The notes under the pieces: generated by a model | Databases searched by the model: none | What the model was told of the DNA's origin: nothing | What the model saw: the letters and a program-made list of their open reading frames with translations, nothing else | Assembly (NCBI GenBank): GCA_938034615.1 | Contig: CALHLW010000187.1 | Location: 1 to 56,608 of the forward strand | Reading direction: 5' to 3' | DNA: 56,608 bases | From: an uncultured Neomegalonema sp. | Lineage (GTDB): Bacteria; Pseudomonadota; Alphaproteobacteria; Rhodobacterales; Rhodobacteraceae | Shown here: piece after piece, positions 30,912 through 39,350 of the stretch | How the letters are laid out: each line of letters opens with the position of its first letter | Numbering within the stretch: the first letter of the stretch is position 1 | Translations under genes and position numbers: made by a program

Positions 30912-32953
30912 ATCAGAGACCGGAAGAGATCACGGAAACCGCCGATCAATTTGCCCGAGGAGATACGGCATTTACCGCGCTCGCGAATTGCGGTGTTGTC
31001 GCCAGGGATCAGTTCCAATGCACGGTCGAAATCGGCGGTCGCGCTGTCGCATTCGTTCAGGCGTTTGAAGCTCTGACCGCGTTTCAGATAGAGTTCATAG
31101 CTATCGGGAAAGGATTCCAGCGCCGCTGTATAATCACGGGCGGCGTCGAGATTGTTGCCGAGTTTCATATGTGCATTAGCACGTTTTATGACAGCATAGG
31201 ACGCGCCGCCGGTCAGCAGTACGCCTTTCTGGTAGTATTGTAGCGCCTCGCTAAAGCGATTGGAGAGCGCATAGGCGTCGCCGGTAAAGATGGCGAGGAG
31301 TGACGGATCTGCTCCGTGATTACGCGCCTGTTCGATATTCGCGAGCGCCTGCTCCGGACGGCCTTGTGCAATGGATGCACGAGCGGAGAGGAGGTAGCCC
31401 TCTTTTTTCTTCGAGACGCTCCTGACGAGGAGCTGGGACTTGTCGAACGCCTCATCGGGGCGATCAAGGGCAAGGAGAGCGCGGGAGGCTGCGGCGGTTG
31501 CCTCCATGTTGTTCGGTTCGATCCGCAGGGCTTTTTCGGCATCGTCGAGCGCTCCGTCGGCGTTACCGGTGGAGAGATAGGCATTCGCCCGCTGGATCAG
31601 AGGCTGGATTTCGCTGGGATGCGCTTTCACGGCAGCATCGTAGAAGGCAAGGGCGGCCTCATCCTCGCCTCGGCTGAGGCGAATCCGTCCGATGGCATCG
31701 CGAATGCGGGCGTCACCGGGGTCGCGCACTGCGGCTTCGGACAGGTCGTTAAGTGCTTTTTCTATCTCATTCAGGCGGAGCCAGGTGATGCCGCGATTAT
31801 AGAGGATTTCGGGATCGCCTTGCCGAAGCGCCAGGGCGTTATCAAAATAGCGGATCGCTCCGGGATAATCGCGGGTGATGAAGCGGGCGCGTCCGCGTTG
31901 AAACTGGCGTTCGACGGCGATTTCGGACCAGTCCTCGATCGCAGAAAGTTCGACTTCGGCGTCGCGGGGGCGTCCGGCATCGATCAGAGCCGAAGCCAAA
32001 TGGTAGCGCACGACGCGCTGATAGGCTGGATCACCCCGCGCCACGCGCAACAGGCGATTGAGGATGTTGGCGGCATCCGAATAATTTTCCGCCGCGATCA
32101 GGGCCTCGGCATATTGGGCGAGAAAGTCCCGGCTGTTGTCGAGGTAGACTTCCGCTTCGCCGAAATCGGACAGCGCACCTTCGAGATTGCCGCGCAGATA
32201 CCGCACCCGCGCGCGACGGTGATAGGCGAGGCCGTCGTGTTTGCGATGCGTCAGAGCTTCGGTATAGGCGTCTTCGGCGGCGGGCAGATCCTTCATCGCG
32301 TAATAGGTGTCGCCGATACCGCGTATCGCAGGCGATCCGGCACCGAGGCTGCGCGACAGCAGGAAATCGGCACCTGCACTCTTGTACCCCTGCATCATGT
32401 AGTAGGTCTCGCCGCGCAGGTAGAGAGCACGGCGATAGAAATCGCGGTTCTTGGTCATCGCGACAGAGGGTTCATCGTTTCCGGCAATCTGCTGTGCGGC
32501 GGAGTCGATTTGCTGCAAAGCACGCTCAGGCTGCTTTACGAGCAACAGGATGGTGGCATGGTCGAGTTTGTATTTCGTCTCGACATTGCTGAGACGACTA
32601 GTGATGGCGAGGGCTTCATCGAACTTGCCGATACCAGCAAGTGCTCTCGCGCGGCCTGCGCTGGCCTCAAGGTAGCCGGGATCCTGACGCAAAGCTTCGT
32701 CGAAATACCCCAAGGCTGCATCGTAGCGCTGGGCACCGAGCGAAGCGACGCCCGATTGGGTGAGCAAATAGGGATCGGTAGATTGGCCTTGCTGCGCACT
32801 GACCGGCGACCCAGTCAGACCAACGACCATAGCGATCATACCGAGAACGCGAGCGTTCTTGTTTCTTACGTCTCCAGGAGACGTTTTTGCATCCGCTTCG
32901 CCCGTCATCAAACTGTCCGTCCCCGAAACCGTATCTCGTGCCCGAGGGAACAC
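30908..32953 (-). CDS. Exported tetratricopeptide-repeat protein coupled to the SDH-like operon
   Basis: The 681-residue protein has an N-terminal signal segment (ARVLGMIAMVVGLTGSPVSA, then QQGQSTDP) and is otherwise built of 34-residue TPR units, for example the ALGYFDEALRQDPGYLEA type, continuing to the C-terminus. It is probably periplasmic or periplasm-facing. The GTG start after cagggaccgata is used; an ATG at 32908 (MTGEADAK) is an equally possible start and gives a more normal signal-peptide length. Its stop overlaps the iron-sulfur subunit ATG by four bases, so it is cotranslated with an SDH/FRD-like complex, suggesting a role in assembly or in the partner process. No enzymatic domain is seen. 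Confidence 0.8.
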   Translation of the reverse strand: MFPRARDTVSGTDSLMTGEADAKTSPGDVRNKNARVLGMIAMVVGLTGSPVSAQQGQSTDPYLLTQSGVASLGAQRYDAALGYFDEALRQDPGYLEASAGRARALAGIGKFDEALAITSRLSNVETKYKLDHATILLLVKQPERALQQIDSAAQQIAGNDEPSVAMTKNRDFYRRALYLRGETYYMMQGYKSAGADFLLSRSLGAGSPAIRGIGDTYYAMKDLPAAEDAYTEALTHRKHDGLAYHRRARVRYLRGNLEGALSDFGEAEVYLDNSRDFLAQYAEALIAAENYSDAANILNRLLRVARGDPAYQRVVRYHLASALIDAGRPRDAEVELSAIEDWSEIAVERQFQRGRARFITRDYPGAIRYFDNALALRQGDPEILYNRGITWLRLNEIEKALNDLSEAAVRDPGDARIRDAIGRIRLSRGEDEAALAFYDAAVKAHPSEIQPLIQRANAYLSTGNADGALDDAEKALRIEPNNMEATAAASRALLALDRPDEAFDKSQLLVRSVSKKKEGYLLSARASIAQGRPEQALANIEQARNHGADPSLLAIFTGDAYALSNRFSEALQYYQKGVLLTGGASYAVIKRANAHMKLGNNLDAARDYTAALESFPDSYELYLKRGQSFKRLNECDSATADFDRALELIPGDNTAIRERGKCRISSGKLIGGFRDLFRSLI

Positions 32954-33042
32954 TATCGGTCCCTGAGGTTAGAGTAAACGGATTCTCCGGGCAGGAGAAA
33001 CGCTTTTGGTGTCGCGGCTTGCGCTTCTTTCTTTACGTCGAC

Positions 33043-33384
33043 TCAGGATGCGATTGCCTCAACCTTGAGAGGACACTCGCGCTCGCCCCAGGCTTCGAAA
33101 TACTGCAGCGGCTCTTGCAGAGAGCGCGCCCTATCAGTCGGAACATATTCGAAGCGCTTGGAATTCGGGCCGATCGGGCGCCTCTCGAGCATCCCGCTCT
33201 CGACCAGACGACGCAGTCGGTCGGCGAGGATATTCCTTGCAACCCCCAGTTCCTGAAGCATTTCCTCAAACCGGGTTACCCCGTTCAGTGCTGACCAAAG
33301 GGTCAGCAGCATCCATCCATCACCAATCTCACCCATCGCGCGGGCGAGAGCGTTTGGGTGTGTACGCATATTGCTGCGGATCAT
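33043..33384 (-). CDS. HxlR-family winged-helix transcriptional regulator
   Basis: The 113-residue protein has the HxlR layout: an N-terminal region ending GDGWMLLTLWSALNGVTRFEEM, recognition helix in LGVARNILADRLRRLVESGML, and wing ERRPIGPNSKRFEYVPTDRAR. HxlR proteins bind DNA as dimers and respond to redox or electrophile signals or small molecules. It lacks the conserved N-terminal cysteine of the redox HypR subgroup; its only cysteine is near the C-terminus. It lies 89 bp upstream of the TPR/SDH-like genes on the same strand and is divergent from the TerC gene. It could regulate either. Confidence 0.88.
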   Translation of the reverse strand: MIRSNMRTHPNALARAMGEIGDGWMLLTLWSALNGVTRFEEMLQELGVARNILADRLRRLVESGMLERRPIGPNSKRFEYVPTDRARSLQEPLQYFEAWGERECPLKVEAIAS

Positions 33385-33473
33385 GATCCACCCCTTTCGT
33401 CAGTTAATCCAAAAAAGTTTCACTAAGCAGATTTTACTCTGCGAACAGTTGTAAACATGCCTACAAGAACACG

Positions 33474-33489
33474 TTAAGGGAACCCTTAA
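33474..33489. promoter_or_regulatory. TTAAGGG-AA-CCCTTAA inverted repeat upstream of HxlR gene
   Basis: A perfect 7-bp inverted repeat with a 2-base centre, in the divergent region about 90 bp upstream of the HxlR start and followed by atttttatattttt on the plus strand. It could be an HxlR-type operator or, read on the plus strand, a terminator-like hairpin with a U-rich tail. The sequence alone does not separate these. Confidence 0.4.
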
Positions 33490-33518
33490 ATTTTTATATT
33501 TTTCAATTCGGCACAGTT

Positions 33519-33597
33519 TTGAGGGGACGATAGTGCAGGGTCTTGCACCAGTTCCGTCGCTGTGTTTGTGTCCGCCGCGATGGCTGCAAAGCCTTGA
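33519..33597 (+). ncRNA. Probable yybP-ykoY-type (Mn2+) riboswitch leader of the TerC gene
   Basis: The leader folds by eye into the yybP-ykoY architecture. P1 pairs TTGAGG (33519-33524) with CCTTGA (33592-33597); loop L1 follows (GGACGATA; compare GGGGAGUAG). P2 is GTGCA-GGGTCT-TGCAC, P3 is CCGTCGC (33554) with GCGATGG (33577), and L3 is CTGCAAAG (compare GCAAGACC). The P1 3' strand ends two bases before the ribosome-binding site ggaggaataag, suiting translational control. TerC/Alx-family genes are a known target class. L1 is slightly longer than the consensus, so ligand response is uncertain. Confidence 0.6.
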
Positions 33598-33611
33598 TAT
33601 GGAGGAATAAG

Positions 33612-34598
33612 ATGGACGTTTTGTTTTCGGTCGAGGCACTGGGGGTATTGGCCAGTCTGATCTTTCTTCAGGCCGTGCTTGGGTTCGACAACTTGCTCTA
33701 CATTTCGATAGAATCACAACGCGCGCCTGCACACCGTCAGTCTTTCGTTCGCAAGGCGGGGATTGCGATTGCCGTGATCCTTCGGCTGGTGCTCCTCTTC
33801 GTGATCATGCGCCTTCTGGCCGGGTTCATCGAACCCCTGTTCGCGATTGCGGACAGCATGGGGGCAGGCGAGGCCATTGAGGCGGCCCATGGCACCGTTG
33901 GTGATGCGGCGGCGCTCGGGGCGACCGAGAATAAGGTGACTACCGACACGCCATTGATCTCGCTGCCTTATATCAGCGGTGCGTTCAATCTGAAGGCTAT
34001 TATCTTCCTGTTCGGGGGTGGCTTCATCATGTACACCGCCGTCAAGGAGATCAATCACCTGCTGGCTATCGATGATCATGCACATGGCACGCAAGCCGGT
34101 CAGAAATCGACCTTCGCCACGCTGGCGATCATCGTGTTCATGAACCTGATCTTCAGTTTCGATTCGATTCTGTCGATGTTGCCGCTGACCAACGATCCGA
34201 AATACGTGAACGATGATCTGATCTCGCCGCAATTCGTGCTTTTGGCGATTGCGGTGATTACGAGTGGTGCGTTGATGATTCTGCTTGCGGATCGGGTGTC
34301 GGATTTCATCAAGAAGAACCGCATGTTCGAGGTGCTGGGCCTCTTTATCCTACTGATCGTAGGTATCATGCTGCTGGCCGAAGGCGGGCACATCGCGCAT
34401 CTGACGCTGTTCGGCTACCCCATCGAGGCGATGTCGAAATCGACCTTCTACTTCTCGGTCGCCGTGTTGTTCATCGTGGATATCATCCAGTCGCGGTATC
34501 AGAAGAAGTTGCAGGCCAAGAAGCAGGCGGAAATCGCCGATCCCGCGACGAACGATCCGCATTTGGTTGCCAAGGTGCATGGGACGCCTCATTCCTGA
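33612..34598 (+). CDS. TerC-family integral membrane protein (putative metal exporter)
   Basis: From the ATG after ggaggaataag the protein is 328 residues with about eight membrane segments. LIFLQAVLGFDNLLYIS and LIFSFDSILSMLP carry the conserved acidic residues of the TerC family, and IIFLFGGGFIMYTAVKEIN is also typical. Family members such as Alx export Mn2+ or help metal loading of exported proteins. The probable yybP-ykoY leader directly upstream supports a manganese role. The earlier ORF-track start lies inside that leader. It is transcribed alone, divergent from the HxlR gene and followed by gatB about 100 bp later. Confidence 0.9.
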   Translation: MDVLFSVEALGVLASLIFLQAVLGFDNLLYISIESQRAPAHRQSFVRKAGIAIAVILRLVLLFVIMRLLAGFIEPLFAIADSMGAGEAIEAAHGTVGDAAALGATENKVTTDTPLISLPYISGAFNLKAIIFLFGGGFIMYTAVKEINHLLAIDDHAHGTQAGQKSTFATLAIIVFMNLIFSFDSILSMLPLTNDPKYVNDDLISPQFVLLAIAVITSGALMILLADRVSDFIKKNRMFEVLGLFILLIVGIMLLAEGGHIAHLTLFGYPIEAMSKSTFYFSVAVLFIVDIIQSRYQKKLQAKKQAEIADPATNDPHLVAKVHGTPHS

Positions 34599-34697
34599 CG
34601 GAAGGCTTTGGGCGGCAAGCAGGGGATTTCTGCCGCTTGCCGCCCCTTCGCCGAACCGCTAAACCCGACCCCGACAATCCAAGCCGGGGAAGCCGCC

Positions 34698-36212
34698 ATG
34701 CTCGATCTCGCCTATTCCGAACCGACAGCTCCACGCCTGAAGGGCATGACCGGCGAGTGGGAGATGGTCATCGGGCTGGAGGTTCACGCGCAGGTGCGCT
34801 CGGAGGCCAAGCTGTTCTCCGGTGGGGCCAACGATTTTGGAGCCGAGCCGAACAGCAATGTCGCGTTGGTCGATGCGGCGATGCCGGGGATGTTGCCGGT
34901 TATCAATGAGTATTGCGTCGAACAGGCGGTACGGACGGGGCTGGGGCTGAAGGCGCAAATCCATCTGCGCTCGGTCTTCGATCGCAAGAACTACTTCTAT
35001 CCCGATCTGCCGCAAGGCTACCAGATCAGCCAGTTCAAAGACCCTATCGTCGGCGAGGGCGAGGTGCTGGTGCATCTGGAACCCGGTGTCGCGCGGCGGG
35101 TGCGGATCGAGCGTATCCATCTCGAACAGGATGCAGGGAAATCCATCCATGACATGGACCCGGAAATGTCCTTCGTGGATCTCAATCGCACCGGCGTGGC
35201 TCTGATGGAGATTGTCTCGCGGCCCGACATAAGGGGGCCTGAAGAGGCGGCGGAATATGTGCGGAAACTGCGTCAGATCATGCGGTATCTCGGAACGTGT
35301 GACGGAGAGATGCAGGAGGGGAGCCTGCGCGCGGATGTGAACGTCTCGGTCTGTCGCCCCGGTGACTACGAGAAATACTTCGAGACGCAGGATTTCTCGC
35401 ATCTCGGCACACGCTGCGAGATCAAGAACATGAACTCGATGCGCTTCATCCAGCAGGCCATCGAATACGAAGCGCGTCGCCAGATCGAGATCATCGAGGA
35501 TGGCGGCACCATCGATCAGGAAACGCGGCTGTTCGACCCCAAGAAGGGCGAGACCCGCACCATGCGCTCAAAGGAAGAGGCGCATGATTACCGGTATTTC
35601 CCGTGCCCCGACCTGCTGCCGCTGGAGATCGAACAGGGGTGGGTGGATGATATCGCGGGGGCTTTGCCCGAACTGCCCGACGAGAAGCGCGCGCGGTTCA
35701 TGGGCGACTATGGGGTGACGGAATACGATGCTGCCGTGCTGTCGGCGGCGCGGGAGGATGCGGATTTCTTTGAGGCTGTGGCCAAGGGCCGCGACGGGAA
35801 GACGTCGGCGAACTGGGTGGTGAACGAGCTGTTCGGGCGGTTGAACAAGGACGGGCTGGGGGTGGGCGACAGCCCGGTTTCGGCGGATCAGCTTGGCGGG
35901 GTCATCGACCTGATCGCTTCGGGGGACATCTCTGGCAAGATCGCGAAAGACCTGTTCGAGATCGTGTGGTCGGAGGGTGGCGACCCGGCGGAGATCGTGG
36001 AATCGCGCGGGATGCGTCAGGTGACGGATACCGGAGCCATCGATGCGGCAGTCGACGAGATCATCGCCGCCAACCCCGAGAAAGTCGCCCAGGCGCAGGA
36101 AAAACCGTCCATGGCAGGCTGGTTCGTGGGCCAGGTGATGAAGGCCACGGGCGGCAAGGCCAATCCGCAGGCCGTGCAGGCGGCGGTGAAGGCGAAGCTG
36201 GGGCTCGGTTAA
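34698..36212 (+). CDS. gatB: Asp-tRNA(Asn)/Glu-tRNA(Gln) amidotransferase subunit B
   Basis: From [22 protein letters not shown] the protein is 504 residues, the usual GatB size. Characteristic blocks are [74 protein letters not shown] and [16 protein letters not shown], with the tRNA-binding YqeY-like tail at the end ([19 protein letters not shown]). In the GatCAB complex it activates the glutamate or aspartate on mischarged tRNA for amidation. GatA and GatC are not nearby. A repeat-type hairpin directly follows the stop. Confidence 0.97.
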   Translation: MLDLAYSEPTAPRLKGMTGEWEMVIGLEVHAQVRSEAKLFSGGANDFGAEPNSNVALVDAAMPGMLPVINEYCVEQAVRTGLGLKAQIHLRSVFDRKNYFYPDLPQGYQISQFKDPIVGEGEVLVHLEPGVARRVRIERIHLEQDAGKSIHDMDPEMSFVDLNRTGVALMEIVSRPDIRGPEEAAEYVRKLRQIMRYLGTCDGEMQEGSLRADVNVSVCRPGDYEKYFETQDFSHLGTRCEIKNMNSMRFIQQAIEYEARRQIEIIEDGGTIDQETRLFDPKKGETRTMRSKEEAHDYRYFPCPDLLPLEIEQGWVDDIAGALPELPDEKRARFMGDYGVTEYDAAVLSAAREDADFFEAVAKGRDGKTSANWVVNELFGRLNKDGLGVGDSPVSADQLGGVIDLIASGDISGKIAKDLFEIVWSEGGDPAEIVESRGMRQVTDTGAIDAAVDEIIAANPEKVAQAQEKPSMAGWFVGQVMKATGGKANPQAVQAAVKAKLGLG

Positions 36213-36280
36213 CCTCTCCCTTGGGAGAGGTCGGAAGCCGCAACGCGGCTTTCGGGCTGTGCCCGCAGGGTGAGGGTATT
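36213..36280 (+). repeat. Small palindromic repeat element with terminator-like hairpins after gatB
   Basis: Directly after gatB come three hairpins in a row: CCTCTCCC-TT-GGGAGAGG, AAGCCGC-AAC-GCGGCTT, and CGGGC-TGT-GCCCG. The element ends AGGGTGAGGGT, near-complementary to its start ACCTCTCCCT. This looks like the small MITE- or REP-like repeats common between genes of high-GC proteobacteria. Only one copy was noticed in this window. It may also end the gatB transcript. Confidence 0.65.
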
Positions 36281-36281
36281 C

Positions 36282-36443
36282 TTACCGCCGCAACACCAGC
36301 AGCAGATAACACCCGAACACCGCCCAATCCTTCATATCCTTCGGCAAGCCCAGACATCCCGCGAGCGTGGCGGCAGCGAGCAGGCCATAGGCGGCACGAT
36401 GGCCGGTCAGGGCCACGAGAACGATCAACAGCATCTTGGTCAT
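36282..36443 (-). CDS. Small hydrophobic hypothetical protein
   Basis: This 53-residue ORF is too short for the supplied track. It translates as MTKMLLIVLVALTGHRAAYG followed by LLAAATLAGCLGLPKD and ends CYLLLVLRR. It has two hydrophobic stretches around a short polar turn, so it could be a small inner-membrane protein; the first stretch plus LAGC also looks a little like a lipoprotein signal, though the cysteine is rather far in. Its stop lies just beside the repeat element and it is divergent from the XRE-TPR gene. No family was recognised and a chance ORF cannot be excluded. Confidence 0.45.
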   Translation of the reverse strand: MTKMLLIVLVALTGHRAAYGLLAAATLAGCLGLPKDMKDWAVFGCYLLLVLRR

Positions 36444-36588
36444 GGTTCAACTTTCCGTATAGGTTGAACCGAAGCGCTCCGGCGTCCCGGTCGGGACCGG
36501 GGAAACATGCTTGGCGGGGGCGAGAAACGCAGTACGGGCAAGGTTGCCCGCGCCGGTTGGGCGGAAGTGGCGACGGAGTTGGGGAAAG

Positions 36589-38241
36589 TTGGCGGAAGAC
36601 AGTTTCGGCGCGGCCTTCGGGCGACTGGTAAAGCGAAAGCGGGCCGAACTCCGGCTCACGCAAGGCCAATTGGCCGAATCGGTCTGGCCGAACGACGAGA
36701 ATGCCGCCGAAAAACGAAAACCCGATATTTCCAAACTAGAAACCGGCAAGATCGCCAACCCCCACACCACAACCGTCCAGCGCATTGCCGACGTTCTTGA
36801 TGTTTCACCGCAGGAGATCGACGCCCTGCACCGACAGGCGCAGATGACCCCGGCGGAACAGCTCGACGCCGTGCCGACCCTCAGTCGCAACCAGCTCGAA
36901 CTTCTCGCCACCCGCTTCGAGATCGAGCGCGCCTTCGAGATGAGCGACCCGAAGCTGCGCCAACTCCTCAAAGGCAAGGCCGAGGAATACCGAACATATC
37001 GAGCGCAGTTCGATAACATCGAAAACTACCGAGCCAAGATGGAAAGCCTCGACGACCGCCTCCCCGCAATCCACAATCTGAAAGGGGCCGCGCAGGAGGC
37101 GGCGGGACGGCTCGATTTCGAGGAGGTCGAAACCCTCCTCTCCCGCGTGGACGAGGTCGAAACCGAGATCGCCGCCGAAACCAAGGAAACCCGCGCCCGC
37201 AACGCCCTGCTGCGCGGGCGGGTGGAACAGGCTTATACTCTCCTCACCGCCGCTGCGGATAGTTTTGCGAGTGTCGATCCGTTGGAAGTGGCAAGGCGGA
37301 AAGGCCGCTATGCGGAGCAACTTTACCATCACGGCCTGCGCTATGGTGGCACAGGCCTCGGACGAGCGGCAGATATGTGCCGAGCCGCATCGGGAATATT
37401 CACCGAGGCCGATCATCCGGTGCAATGGGCGACGGCGATGCAGAACCTCGCCCTTGCCCTTCGGGAGCAAGGCACGCGCACGGGCGGGGCCGAGGGGGCG
37501 GCGCTGCTAGCGGAGGCGGTGGAAAGCTACCGCGCGGCGCTGCGGGTCTTCACCGAGGCCGATCATCCGGTGCAACGGGCGATGACGATGCAGAACCTCG
37601 CAGTTGCTCTTCAGGAGCAAGGCACGCGCACGGGCGGGACCGAGGGGGCGGCGCTGCTGGGGGAGGCGGTGGAGAGCTATCGCGCGGCGCTGCGAGTGCT
37701 GACCGAGGCCGATCATCCGGTGGACTGGGCGATGACGATGCAGAACCTCGCCATTGCCCTTGAGATGCAAGGCACGCGAACGGGCGGGGCCGAGGGGGCG
37801 GCGCTGCTGGCGGAGGCGGTGGAAAGCTATCGCGCGGCGCTGCGGGTGCGGACCGAGGCCGATCATCCGGTGCAGTGGGGGATGACGATGCAGAACCTCG
37901 CTGGTGCCCTCCATACGCAGGGGACGCGCACGGGCGGGGCGGCGGGCGCGGCGCTGTTGGGGGAGGCGGTGGAGAGCTACCGTGCGGCGCTGCGGGTCAG
38001 TACCGAGGCCGATCACCCGGTGGACTGGGCGACGACGCGGTACAACATGGCATTGCTCGAAGAGTCCCGCGCCGATCACGACACCCGCACCGATCCGCGC
38101 CCGCATCTGGAGGCGGGGCTGGCGCATGTGATGGCGGCGCTGACCGTCTACGATCCCGAGCACATGCCCTACGATCACGGCACGGCCACCACATCACGCG
38201 CCCATCTCGCCGCGCGCCTTGCCGCTTTGCCGCCCGCGTGA
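36589..38241 (+). CDS. XRE helix-turn-helix protein with near-identical tandem TPR-like repeats
   Basis: The protein is about 550 residues. An XRE-type HTH (FGRLVKRKRAELRLTQGQLAE to SKLETGKIANPHTTTVQRIADVL) is followed by a helical, coiled-coil-prone region (LPAIHNLKGAAQEAAGRLDFEEVETLLSRVDEVETEIAAE by stretches). Then come four 50-residue repeats beginning TEADHPVxWAMTMQNLA and ending ESYRAALRV, which are TPR-like. They differ at only a few sites and are 150 bp apart. The TTG at 36589 after cggagttggggaaag is preferred; the track's TTG at 36511 adds 26 unusual basic residues. Its stop overlaps the phnM GTG (GTGA). It may be a ligand- or protein-sensing regulator; the target is unknown. Confidence 0.8.
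   Translation: MAEDSFGAAFGRLVKRKRAELRLTQGQLAESVWPNDENAAEKRKPDISKLETGKIANPHTTTVQRIADVLDVSPQEIDALHRQAQMTPAEQLDAVPTLSRNQLELLATRFEIERAFEMSDPKLRQLLKGKAEEYRTYRAQFDNIENYRAKMESLDDRLPAIHNLKGAAQEAAGRLDFEEVETLLSRVDEVETEIAAETKETRARNALLRGRVEQAYTLLTAAADSFASVDPLEVARRKGRYAEQLYHHGLRYGGTGLGRAADMCRAASGIFTEADHPVQWATAMQNLALALREQGTRTGGAEGAALLAEAVESYRAALRVFTEADHPVQRAMTMQNLAVALQEQGTRTGGTEGAALLGEAVESYRAALRVLTEADHPVDWAMTMQNLAIALEMQGTRTGGAEGAALLAEAVESYRAALRVRTEADHPVQWGMTMQNLAGALHTQGTRTGGAAGAALLGEAVESYRAALRVSTEADHPVDWATTRYNMALLEESRADHDTRTDPRPHLEAGLAHVMAALTVYDPEHMPYDHGTATTSRAHLAARLAALPPA
37402..38034 (+). repeat. 150-bp in-frame tandem repeat (four units plus a partial)
   Basis: The anchor accgaggccgatcatccgg recurs at 37402, 37552, 37702 and 37852, with a one-base variant at 38002, an exact 150-bp spacing. 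Other shared blocks are ggcacgcgcacgggcggg and agctaccgcgcggcgctgcg. Each unit encodes 50 residues of the XRE-TPR protein. High similarity even at codon level points to recent duplication or ongoing gene conversion, and copy number is likely to vary between strains. Confidence 0.93.
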
Positions 38242-39347
38242 GTGGGTCGCTGGTCCTCGCGGGGGGCACGCCCGACCTTATCGCCATCGACGGGGGGCGG
38301 ATCGGGGCGGAGGCGGCAGGGCGCGTCATCGACGCCAGCGGCTTCCTCATCCTGCCCGGTATGGTGGACTTGCATGGGGATGCGTTCGAGCGGCATCTGG
38401 CGCCGCGTCGGGGCGCGTTGCGCAGTCGTGGCGATGGCTTGCGCGCGGCGGAGCAGGAATTGGCCACAAACGGGATCACGACAGCTTATCTGCCGCAGTT
38501 CTGGAGTTGGCAGGGCGGGATGCGCGGGCCGGATTTCGCGCGGCGGCTGTGTGCGGGCCTTGCCGGATATGACGGATTTCTCGATATGCGGGTGCAGTTG
38601 CGGCTGGACATCGCCTGTCATGCGGATGTCGATGCGGTGCGCGCGCTGATCGTCGAGCATGAGATCGATTACGTCGTTCTGAACGATCATTTGCCGCATG
38701 ATGCGCTCGCCGTCGGGAAACGTCCTCCGCGCCTCGATGGGCAGGCGTTCCGGGCGGGGCGGTCTGCGGCGGATCATCTGGCGCTGATGCAGCGGTTGCA
38801 CGAGGGGATGCCGGGAGCGCGCGAGCGGGTGGCTGATATGCTGCGCAGCTTGAACGGGGTGCGGGTCGGCAGTCATGACGATATGACACCCGAAGCGCGC
38901 GCGGGCAATCGCCGCTCGGGCGCAGGGATTGCGGAATTTCCGACGACGGAGGAGACGGTGCGGGCGGCGCGAGAGGCGGGGGATTCCATCGTGCTCGGTG
39001 CGCCGAATGTCGTGCGGGGCGGGTCGCATGACCGGGGCGTCTCGGCGCGGGAGATGGTGGCGGCAGGGCTGTGCGATGCGCTGGCGTCGGATTATCACTA
39101 TCCGTCGCTGCACCATGCGGCATTAGCGCTGGAGAGCGAGGGGCTTTCGCTGGCAGAGGCCTGGGCGCTGGTATCGGAGGCTCCTGCGGCGATGCTGGGT
39201 ATGGCGGATCGGGGGGTGATCGCGCCGGGTAAGCGGGCCGATCTCGTGGTGATGGACGAAGCGACGCGCCGCATCGTGGGGACGATGGCGAAAGGGCGGT
39301 TCGTTTATGTCACGGAACCGCTCGCGTCGCGCCTGCTCGCTGCATGA
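38238..39347 (+). CDS. phnM: PhnM-like amidohydrolase (alpha-D-ribose 1-methylphosphonate 5-triphosphate diphosphatase family)
   Basis: From the GTG overlapping the XRE-TPR stop the protein has 369 residues. LPGMVDLHGDAFERHLAPR provides the metal-site HxD of the amidohydrolase barrel in PhnM style. Further blocks are NGITTAYLPQFW, VVLNDHLPHD, VGSHDDMTPEA, AEFPTTEETVRAARE, GAPNVVRGGSHDRG and CDALASDYHYPSLHHA, matching PhnM. PhnM cleaves pyrophosphate from the C-P lyase intermediate. No other phn genes are present here, so this is an orphan copy, and its coupling to a regulator is unusual; it may act on another substrate. It converges on chpT with a 3-bp gap. Confidence 0.87.
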   Translation: MSGSLVLAGGTPDLIAIDGGRIGAEAAGRVIDASGFLILPGMVDLHGDAFERHLAPRRGALRSRGDGLRAAEQELATNGITTAYLPQFWSWQGGMRGPDFARRLCAGLAGYDGFLDMRVQLRLDIACHADVDAVRALIVEHEIDYVVLNDHLPHDALAVGKRPPRLDGQAFRAGRSAADHLALMQRLHEGMPGARERVADMLRSLNGVRVGSHDDMTPEARAGNRRSGAGIAEFPTTEETVRAAREAGDSIVLGAPNVVRGGSHDRGVSAREMVAAGLCDALASDYHYPSLHHAALALESEGLSLAEAWALVSEAPAAMLGMADRGVIAPGKRADLVVMDEATRRIVGTMAKGRFVYVTEPLASRLLAA

Positions 39348-39350
39348 GGA

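Noticed and set aside
31316-32977. 553-residue plus-strand ORF
   Set aside because: Opposite the TPR gene, whose signal peptide and TPR units are clear. The plus-strand translation has no motif.
37402-38034. Possible CRISPR array
   Set aside because: Units are 150 bp, contiguous and in frame within one protein; there are no unique spacers and no cas genes.
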